Part shown: piece by piece, positions 6,006 through 10,776 of the stretch | Numbering within the stretch: the first letter of the stretch is position 1 | Layout: every line of letters begins with the position of its first letter | Source of the DNA: Acidimicrobiales bacterium | GTDB taxonomy: Bacteria; Actinomycetota; Acidimicrobiia; Acidimicrobiales; SHLQ01 | Length of the DNA stretch: 10,776 bases | NCBI GenBank assembly: GCA_013002375.1 | Contig: JABDJW010000249.1 | Span: 1 to 10,776 of the forward strand | Direction: 5' to 3' | Translations under genes and position numbers: made by a program | Notes under the pieces: generated by a model | Database searches by the model: none | What the model was told of the DNA's origin: nothing | What the model saw: only the letters and a program-made list of their open reading frames with translations

Positions 6006-6974
6006 TCAGCCGTTGAGCTGGTCGTGGAAGGCCAGCATCTCGGATCGGAACACCTCGGGTTGATCGTCGACACCGCCGATGGCCGCGCCCTGCCGGCCAT
6101 GACCCGATTCGATGGCTGCGATGAACCCATCGAGGTCGGTGAGGCTGGCATCGGGCTGGCCAGTGCGGGGATCGATCATGGCACCATCGTCGCACAACAT
6201 CCGCGTCGGGGCCGCGGGCGCAACCGACGCATCGTCGATGACCTGCACCGGCTCGAGCCGGTCGAAGCTGTGGTGGGCTCCTCCAACCACTCGCAGTGAT
6301 GCGTCGCCACCGGCCAATTGCATCGCGTGGACCTGGGCCTGCACCTGCTGCACCGAACACCACTCATCGAGATCACCGATGATCGCCCGGAATCGAGTGC
6401 GGCCCAGGTCGGGTCGTTCGAACTGGTGGCCGCACCATGGGTACACCGCGAAGGCCGCGGCCAATCCCGCGTCGGGGCCAACCACCGCGTCCGCGAACGG
6501 GCGGCAGGCGGCAATGGTGACCGCTGAACCACCCCGGCTGTGTCCCTGCGCGGCGATCCGATCGGCGTCGACTTCAGGACGGTCGCGCAGTACCTGCAGC
6601 GTCGCCAGCACATCGAAGGCGCTGGCCGCGAAGCTGTAGGCCGTCTGGTTGGCGACGGTCGACGTGACAGCCCGGGGACCGAACGGATCGACGACACACA
6701 CCACGAAGCCCTCGGCCACCAGCTGCTCGGCATGGGCCTCGTGGTTCGGCCCGACCCCGAGGCTTCCCGGTACAACCATGACGGTGGGCCGCGGTCCATC
6801 CCCGGCGGGGACGAAGAGCTTCGCATCGATGTCGATCGGCTCGCACCCGGCCGGGTCGGTGATCGCCTGGTGGTAGTTGCGGGGGTTGGCGCTCGGTACC
6901 ACCAGGTTCTCGGCCGCGACACCGGCGTAGACGGTGTGGTCGTCCCGGTATCGGGTCTCCCGTGCTTCAACCAT
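6006..6974 (-). CDS. Dienelactone hydrolase-like alpha/beta hydrolase
   Basis: This 322-residue serine hydrolase is probably soluble and cytoplasmic. The nucleophile elbow is GHSRGG with Ser146. The acid is probably Asp201 or Asp203 in GDLDEWCS, and the base is His234 or His235 in GGAHHSFDR; together they give the Ser-Asp-His order of the fold. PTVMVVPGSLGVGPNHEAHAEQLVAEGFVVCVVDPFGPRA (about 63-102) matches the early strands and the oxyanion region (VPGSLG) of the dienelactone hydrolase / prolyl oligopeptidase-like group. It also resembles families that act on esters or acylated sugars. Substrate is unknown. Overlap by 8 bp with the hexosaminidase gene (ATGGTTGA shared) suggests translational coupling. 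By context it might remove an acyl group from a sugar, but that is speculation. A TAGGTT hexamer six bases upstream could also give a separate leaderless transcript. Confidence 0.87.
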   Translation of the reverse strand: MVEARETRYRDDHTVYAGVAAENLVVPSANPRNYHQAITDPAGCEPIDIDAKLFVPAGDGPRPTVMVVPGSLGVGPNHEAHAEQLVAEGFVVCVVDPFGPRAVTSTVANQTAYSFAASAFDVLATLQVLRDRPEVDADRIAAQGHSRGGSAVTIAACRPFADAVVGPDAGLAAAFAVYPWCGHQFERPDLGRTRFRAIIGDLDEWCSVQQVQAQVHAMQLAGGDASLRVVGGAHHSFDRLEPVQVIDDASVAPAAPTRMLCDDGAMIDPRTGQPDASLTDLDGFIAAIESGHGRQGAAIGGVDDQPEVFRSEMLAFHDQLNG

Positions 6975-8481
6975 GCCGCGAACCTAGCAATCGCCCGAGC
7001 GAGTCGGAGAGCCCGCCGGGGCGGCTCGAGCGCAGCCACGCGGCACGCTGTGCGTCGATCACCTGCGCGCGATCAGCACCGGCCGGCCGATCGCCGAGCA
7101 AAGCACGGACGCCGAGTGATGCGGCACCGCATGCGGCGGCGAGTTCCTGGGCATGGCCGCCCCATCGCGTGGCGTCGACCTGCGCCGCGAAGTGCCGCGC
7201 CGCATCTTCGATCTCGGTATGGACGCGCTGCGCCTCGGCCCGGTCGAGGGCGCCGACCGATCCAAGGCCGGTGTCGATCGCTGCGTGGAAGATCGGTGCG
7301 CCGTTGATACCCAAGAGTCCGAGGTCGTCACAGACCCGGCCGAGCCCATCGATCAGCGCGCCGGTTCCGTCGGGCGCACCGAGCAGCCGGTCGACGATCG
7401 CCCCTACGGCGACGGTCGAATCCACCGCCCGGCCGCTCCACCCGGCAACGCCGCCCCGGACCATCGACGGCAACGATACGGCGAGCGGCTGCCAATGACC
7501 GTTGTCGCCCCAGTCGGTCACCATCAAGCCGGCGGCACGGTGTGCCGAGCCGACCACTGCGGCGTCGTCGATGTTGCCCGCGGCATTGGTGTTGCGGCCG
7601 AGGAACGTGTTCCAGGTCGAGGTACCGGCCGCGAGCCACACCGGCTTGCCGCTCTCGAACCCCAGCCGGGCGTGGCTCTCGAAGCCGAGGTGCGCATCGC
7701 TCGGGAGCCCGAGTGCCGTTGCCATCGACGGCGGCAGCAGTCCATACAGACCGCCGGTGTCGCTCGGCGCCTCGTAGTTCCAGATCACACAGGTCGCCCC
7801 GTCGGGGATCCACTCGACCGACGCCGGGTCGATGCGGAACTGATCGCCCCAGAACAAGACCTCGTGGCCCTCGGCCAGCAAGGGTTCGATGATGCGGCCC
7901 AAGTGCTCGCGGTACAGCGAATCACGGCCGATCTCGGCGGCGAGCGGCGCGGAGACACCATGCCCGAGCTCGAACGGTTCGTCGCCGCCGATCATCACCC
8001 GGCCGGTGGGCAACACCTCGAGCAGCTCGCGAGCCAACGCGACCGCGAACTCGGCGTTCGCCGGGTTCGGGGCGAGACACGATGGCTCTCGTATGAAGCC
8101 GAGGTCAGCCGGCGGACCATCGGGGCACTCGGCCCGATCGCGGTAGCCCTCGCGGGTCAGCCAGCGTTCCATGTGCCCGAACGTGTTGAGGTTGGCGACG
8201 AGCGTCACCCCCCGTTCGGCGGCGTACCCGCTGAGCCCGCGCAGGTCGTCGGCGGTCAGCGGCGATGCTTCGGCCCAGACCGCCTCGTGGCCGGCGAACG
8301 CATAGGTGTGCTCGGTGTAGAGCTGCAGTTCGGAATACCGCAACGCGGCCAGGACATCCACCAGCCAGTGCAGCGTCTCGATGGTGGGAACCCGGTCGCG
8401 GGAGATGTCGAGCATGTACGCCCGGTGCTCGAACGCCGGCGACCCGTCGAATGACACCAGATCGTCGAGGTTCACGGCCAT
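6967..8481 (-). CDS. Family 20 glycoside hydrolase, GcnA-like beta-N-acetylhexosaminidase
   Basis: This 504-residue enzyme probably cleaves terminal beta-linked N-acetylglucosamine (or GalNAc) from oligosaccharides by GH20 substrate-assisted catalysis. The catalytic Asp-Glu pair is in MIGGDEP (Asp167, Glu168). Other GH20 landmarks are MLDISRDRVPTIETL (23-37), NTFGHMERWL (99-108), WGDQF (211-215), WNYEA (234-238), and TDWGDNGHWQP (322-332). The last, with GTSTWNTFLGRNTNA (286-300), recalls the intracellular GcnA-like subgroup. No signal peptide is seen, so it would act on imported fragments such as chitobiose or cell-wall muropeptide sugars. The C-terminal ~130 residues are mostly helical. I use the ATG at 8481: the frame continues upstream to 9237, but that part only runs antisense to nagA. 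The conserved N-terminus begins soon after 8481, and a TACCGT hexamer lies eight bases upstream. It diverges from nagA. Confidence 0.88.
   Translation of the reverse strand: MAVNLDDLVSFDGSPAFEHRAYMLDISRDRVPTIETLHWLVDVLAALRYSELQLYTEHTYAFAGHEAVWAEASPLTADDLRGLSGYAAERGVTLVANLNTFGHMERWLTREGYRDRAECPDGPPADLGFIREPSCLAPNPANAEFAVALARELLEVLPTGRVMIGGDEPFELGHGVSAPLAAEIGRDSLYREHLGRIIEPLLAEGHEVLFWGDQFRIDPASVEWIPDGATCVIWNYEAPSDTGGLYGLLPPSMATALGLPSDAHLGFESHARLGFESGKPVWLAAGTSTWNTFLGRNTNAAGNIDDAAVVGSAHRAAGLMVTDWGDNGHWQPLAVSLPSMVRGGVAGWSGRAVDSTVAVGAIVDRLLGAPDGTGALIDGLGRVCDDLGLLGINGAPIFHAAIDTGLGSVGALDRAEAQRVHTEIEDAARHFAAQVDATRWGGHAQELAAACGAASLGVRALLGDRPAGADRAQVIDAQRAAWLRSSRPGGLSDSLGRLLGSRHG
6981..6986 (-). promoter_or_regulatory. 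Internal -10 hexamer TAGGTT before the alpha/beta hydrolase
   Basis: On the minus strand TAGGTT is followed by six bases (CGCGGC) and the ATG at 6974. It lies inside the last codons of the hexosaminidase gene and has the same sequence and spacing as the element before the split-barrel gene. It would allow the hydrolase to be expressed without the upstream gene. Confidence 0.4.
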
Positions 8482-8514
8482 GACCGGCGACGGTAACACC
8501 GCTACATTGCCGCC
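8482..8514. promoter_or_regulatory. Compact divergent promoter between the GH20 and nagA genes
   Basis: Only 33 bp separate the two ATGs. On the plus strand TACATT (8503-8508) is six bases before nagA, with a weak -35-like ATGACC (8480-8485) at 17-bp spacing that overlaps the GH20 start codon. On the minus strand TACCGT (plus-strand ACGGTA, 8490-8495) is eight bases before the GH20 ATG. The two hexamers are 7 bp apart, so two polymerases could not bind at once. A small inverted repeat CGGT-AAC-ACCG (8491-8501) lies between the starts and could be part of an operator. Confidence 0.5.
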
Positions 8515-9615
8515 ATGCGCGCCACGATCTCGGCTCGAGCGGTCGTCACCCCCGACGGAATCCTGGCCGACCACACCGTCACCGCGGTCGACGGCGAGAT
8601 CGTCGAGATCGCGCCCGCGCCGTCGACACCGGAACACGCGCTGCTCAGCCCCGGCTTCGTCGACCTGCAGGTGAACGGTCATCACGACATCGACGTCGCC
8701 ACTCTCGACGACGGCGATTGGTCTCGCTTCGATGACCTCCTCTGCGCCCAAGGGGTCACCACCTTTTGCCCCACCCTCATCAGTGCCGAGCCGGCCAGCT
8801 ACGAGGCCGCGCTCGACCGGGTCGCTCGCTACGACGCCCGACCGGGCCCGCGGCCGACCGTGGCCGGCGTGCATCTCGAGGGCCCGTTCCTCGGCGACCG
8901 GCCGGGAGCTCATCAACCGACCGCTGACGGGCCGATCGACATCGACTGGCTCGCATCCCTCGCCGACGCCGTGGCCATCATCACGATCGGGCCGGAACGA
9001 CCCAACGCCATCGAAGCCATCGGTGCGCTCACCGCTCACGGCATCGTCGTCGCGCTGGGCCACACCGCAGCCGACTACGATCGCACGACCACGGCGATTG
9101 TTGCCGGCGCCACGCTGTTCACCCACGCGTTCAACGCCAGCGCACCGCTCAACCATCGGGCTCCCGGGCCGGTCGGTGCGGCCTTGTCGAACGACGACGT
9201 GGCCATCAGCCTCATCGTCGACGGCATCCACATTCACCCCGCGGTAGCGAAGATCGCGTGGCGAGCCAAGCCGAGCGACAAGGTCATCTTGATCACCGAC
9301 GCGGCGGCGTGGGCATCAAGCCGGCTCAGCGAGCGAGCGGTCAACCTCGTCGACGGGGCTCCGCGACTGGCCGACGGAACCCTGGCCGGCAGCCGCCTCA
9401 CCATGCCCGGTGCGATCCGGAACAGCGTCCGGGAGGTGGGTATCGGCCTTGTCGACGTCATCAACGCGGCAACGAGCAATCCCGCTCGCCTCCTCGGGCT
9501 GGCCGATCGCGGCGCGATTGCCGTGGGGCGTCGGGCCGATCTGGTCGCCCTCGATGCCGACTTCGCCGTCGAGGCCACGTGGATCGGCGGCCAGCAGGTC
9601 TGGCCGGCGCGATGA
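8515..9615 (+). CDS. nagA: N-acetylglucosamine-6-phosphate deacetylase
   Basis: This 366-residue amidohydrolase-superfamily enzyme converts GlcNAc-6-phosphate to glucosamine-6-phosphate and acetate, the committed step of amino-sugar catabolism and recycling. The opening SPGFVDLQVNG (45-55) is NagA-like; the Q-x-N replaces the HxH of other amidohydrolases. Metal ligands are Glu122 in HLEGPF (120-125), His183 in ALGHT and His204 in THAFNAS. The substrate-binding DGIH has His239, and catalytic Asp262 is in ITDA. RLADGTLAGSRLTM (284-297) and the SNPARLLGL end are also typical. Oddities: the segment after ITDA (AAWASSRLSERAVNLVDG) lacks the usual glycines and seems short, NGHHDID replaces the common glycine pair after the NG, and THAFNAS has Ser where Met is common. 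Its divergence from a hexosaminidase supports the GlcNAc role. Cytoplasmic. The start is set by the leaderless-type hexamer. Confidence 0.9.
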   Translation: MRATISARAVVTPDGILADHTVTAVDGEIVEIAPAPSTPEHALLSPGFVDLQVNGHHDIDVATLDDGDWSRFDDLLCAQGVTTFCPTLISAEPASYEAALDRVARYDARPGPRPTVAGVHLEGPFLGDRPGAHQPTADGPIDIDWLASLADAVAIITIGPERPNAIEAIGALTAHGIVVALGHTAADYDRTTTAIVAGATLFTHAFNASAPLNHRAPGPVGAALSNDDVAISLIVDGIHIHPAVAKIAWRAKPSDKVILITDAAAWASSRLSERAVNLVDGAPRLADGTLAGSRLTMPGAIRNSVREVGIGLVDVINAATSNPARLLGLADRGAIAVGRRADLVALDADFAVEATWIGGQQVWPAR

Positions 9616-9617
9616 CG

Positions 9618-9642
9618 AAAGGCCCTGGCGCGCCGGTCCTTT
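9618..9642 (+). terminator. Weak hairpin after nagA, possible terminator
   Basis: AAAGG (9618-9622) and CCTTT (9638-9642) flank a self-complementary GGCGCGCC (9627-9634), three bases after the nagA stop. Pairing is interrupted by mismatches and no U-tract follows. Termination here is only a possibility. Confidence 0.25.
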
Positions 9643-9660
9643 GCCGCGTGAGACTCGCCG

Positions 9661-9680
9661 TACCGCGTCGGTGAGAGGGG
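9661..9680 (+). promoter_or_regulatory. RBS and possible -10 before the EEP lipoprotein gene
   Basis: GAGAGGGG (9673-9680) lies five bases before the ATG at 9686 and fits a Shine-Dalgarno sequence. TACCGC (9661-9666) is a poor -10 candidate because it lacks the final T. The gene therefore looks leadered, with the promoter somewhere in the 70-bp gap or upstream in nagA. Confidence 0.4.
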
Positions 9681-9685
9681 TATCC

Positions 9686-10776
9686 ATGCGTCGATTTCTG
9701 TTGTGCTTGCTGGTCGCAGCTCTCGTCGCAGCATCCTGCGGTGACGATGCCTCGTCCGGTGACAGCGATGCCGCACCGGCGGCCCAGACCACCACCACAG
9801 CAGCCGGTATCACCACCAGCGAAACAACGGTGCCGACGTCGACAACCAACGCGGAACCCCCAACCTCGCAGGCCGCATCGGCCGAGCTTCGCGTCCTCGT
9901 CTACAACGCCGGGCTGGCCGAGGGTTTCGTGGCCCATGCCGTCGAACGCCAACCACTCGTCGCCCAAGCGGTCGCCGACTCCCCGGCCGACATCGTTTTC
10001 CTCCAGGAGGTCTGGTCGCCGGAAGCGGTGGCCGACATCACCGCGGCAACCGATGCCCGGTTTCCCCATCAGGTGTTCCCGGAACCAATCGCGGATGAGG
10101 TCTCACCCGAGGCAGAACCATCGTGCACGGTCGACGAGCTCGCCGACCTCGAAGGCTGTGTCGCCACGAACTGCGCCGATGCCTCACCTGATGAACTGGT
10201 CGACTGCGTTCTGAACAGTTGCGGCGCCGAGTTCGCCGGGTTGTGCGCAGAGTGCCAGGCGTGCATCGGGTCGAATGTCGGCAGCACGGTCGAGGAGGCG
10301 GTCGCCAACTGCACCGCAGCGAGTGCGGCATTCGCCTATGAAGGTTCGGTCGGCCTGGGCCTGCTCAGCAGCGCCGAGATACTCGCGACCGAGGTGTTGG
10401 TGTTGGACAGCAGCCTCAACCGGCGGGCGGTCGTCTATGCCCTCGTCGATACCGAGGCCTTCGGAGAGGTGCACCTGTTCGGCACCCATCTCTCGGCGGT
10501 ATTCACCGACATCCCCTACCCGGGGGAAGGGACGTGGGAAGACGAGCAAGCCTCGCAGATCGAAGCGATCCTCACCTTCATCGACGGTCTCGTCGTCCCC
10601 GGCGAGCCGGTCGTGTTGCTCGGCGACTTCAACACCGGCCCTGCGGGCGACGGCTACGAAGCCGAAATCCCGGCCAACTACGAACAGCTCGCTGCGGCGT
10701 TCCCGCTGAATCCGTACGTCGCCGGGGACGCCCGTTGCACGTTCTGTGGCGACAATCCGCTCGTCGGCTCCGGAGC
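9686..10776 (+). CDS. EEP-family (endonuclease/exonuclease/phosphatase) lipoprotein with Cys-rich insert (3' end outside the window)
   Basis: At least 363 residues are open to the window edge with no stop. The N-terminus MRRFLLCLLVAALVAASC is a lipoprotein signal peptide with Cys18 as the likely lipidated residue. A Thr/Ala/Ser/Pro-rich linker (about 22-66) follows, so the enzyme should be displayed outside the membrane. The EEP metal-phosphoesterase core begins at LRVLVYNAG (Asn74) and continues with IVFLQEV (Glu108), GLGLLSS (223-229), NRRAVVYA, GTHL (His268) and LLGDFN (Asp314, Asn316). The final catalytic His segment would lie past the edge. Substrates of this fold include DNA, RNA, phospholipids and inositol phosphates, so specificity is open; extracellular nuclease or phosphodiesterase activity for nutrient scavenging is plausible. 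Unusually, an insert with nine cysteines (147-209), including CxxCxxC at 187-193, sits between Glu108 and the GLLSS motif. Confidence 0.85.
   Translation, partial: MRRFLLCLLVAALVAASCGDDASSGDSDAAPAAQTTTTAAGITTSETTVPTSTTNAEPPTSQAASAELRVLVYNAGLAEGFVAHAVERQPLVAQAVADSPADIVFLQEVWSPEAVADITAATDARFPHQVFPEPIADEVSPEAEPSCTVDELADLEGCVATNCADASPDELVDCVLNSCGAEFAGLCAECQACIGSNVGSTVEEAVANCTAASAAFAYEGSVGLGLLSSAEILATEVLVLDSSLNRRAVVYALVDTEAFGEVHLFGTHLSAVFTDIPYPGEGTWEDEQASQIEAILTFIDGLVVPGEPVVLLGDFNTGPAGDGYEAEIPANYEQLAAAFPLNPYVAGDARCTFCGDNPLVGSG

Noticed and set aside
5116..6063. 315-residue plus-strand open frame
   Set aside because: It crosses three minus-strand genes, two of them recognisable (split-barrel and LapA-like), and has no domain of its own.
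7153..8454. 433-residue plus-strand open frame
   Set aside because: It is antisense to the GH20 gene, is rich in Arg/Gly/Pro and has no family motif. Long antisense frames are expected in GC-rich DNA.
8482..9237. Open minus-strand extension that would add 252 residues to the N-terminus of the hexosaminidase
   Set aside because: It runs entirely antisense to nagA, whose motifs are clear. The extension has shadow-like Asp/Gly/Arg/Val composition, and the conserved GH20 domain begins only after the ATG at 8481.
9741..10709. Plus-strand frames at 9741-10214 and 10275-10709
   Set aside because: They are Ser/Pro/Arg-rich frame shadows of the EEP lipoprotein, which reads through this whole stretch uninterrupted in another frame from 9686.
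1..10776. CRISPR array, tRNA, rRNA, insertion sequence or prophage module
   Set aside because: I looked for regularly spaced repeats, cloverleaf-like segments, transposase or integrase motifs and found none.

Overview
This is a GC-rich, gene-dense bacterial chromosome segment that looks actinobacterial (phylum Actinomycetota; an Acidimicrobiia/Ilumatobacter-like source is my best guess). The reasons are: an ATP-dependent DNA ligase of the mycobacterial LigB type, a split-barrel flavin/F420-type protein, a lipoprotein with a Thr-rich linker, and many start codons sitting exactly where a leaderless transcript would begin. I see no rRNA, tRNA, CRISPR array, IS element or phage gene, so most of the window reads as ordinary chromosome.

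Layout. (1) Positions 1-4581 carry five plus-strand genes: the 3' end of an unrecognised Cys-containing, probably exported protein; a stand-alone class I glutamine amidotransferase; a short-chain dehydrogenase; LigB; and a small SnoaL/NTF2-like protein. Gaps are 39-121 bp and most genes have their own promoter-like hexamer, so these are probably separate transcription units. (2) Positions 4578-8481 carry five minus-strand genes, in transcription order: a cytoplasmic GH20 (GcnA-like) N-acetylhexosaminidase, a dienelactone-hydrolase-like alpha/beta hydrolase overlapping it by 8 bp, a LapA/DUF1049 membrane protein, a PPOX/F420-type split-barrel protein, and an unrecognised protein whose stop codon shares a CTAG with the stop of the SnoaL-like gene. 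(3) From 8515 the plus strand carries nagA, divergent from the GH20 gene across only 33 bp, then a surface lipoprotein with an endonuclease/exonuclease/phosphatase (EEP) domain that runs off the window end.

How the genes fit together. The clearest functional unit is the divergent GH20/nagA pair. The hexosaminidase would release N-acetylglucosamine from chitin or peptidoglycan fragments inside the cell, and NagA would deacetylate GlcNAc-6-phosphate. The kinase or transporter needed between them is not in the window. The other genes look like independent housekeeping or accessory functions.

The most striking signal outside the genes is a recurring TANNNT hexamer followed by exactly 6 nt and then ATG/GTG. 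It occurs at six places on both strands and is the geometry expected of leaderless mRNAs. Built around it are a very compact divergent promoter, an inverted repeat that encloses one promoter and its start codon, and a possible four-codon leader ORF ahead of the dehydrogenase. I found no convincing wholly new multi-gene system. The best leads are these regulatory arrangements and the Cys-rich insert in the EEP lipoprotein.
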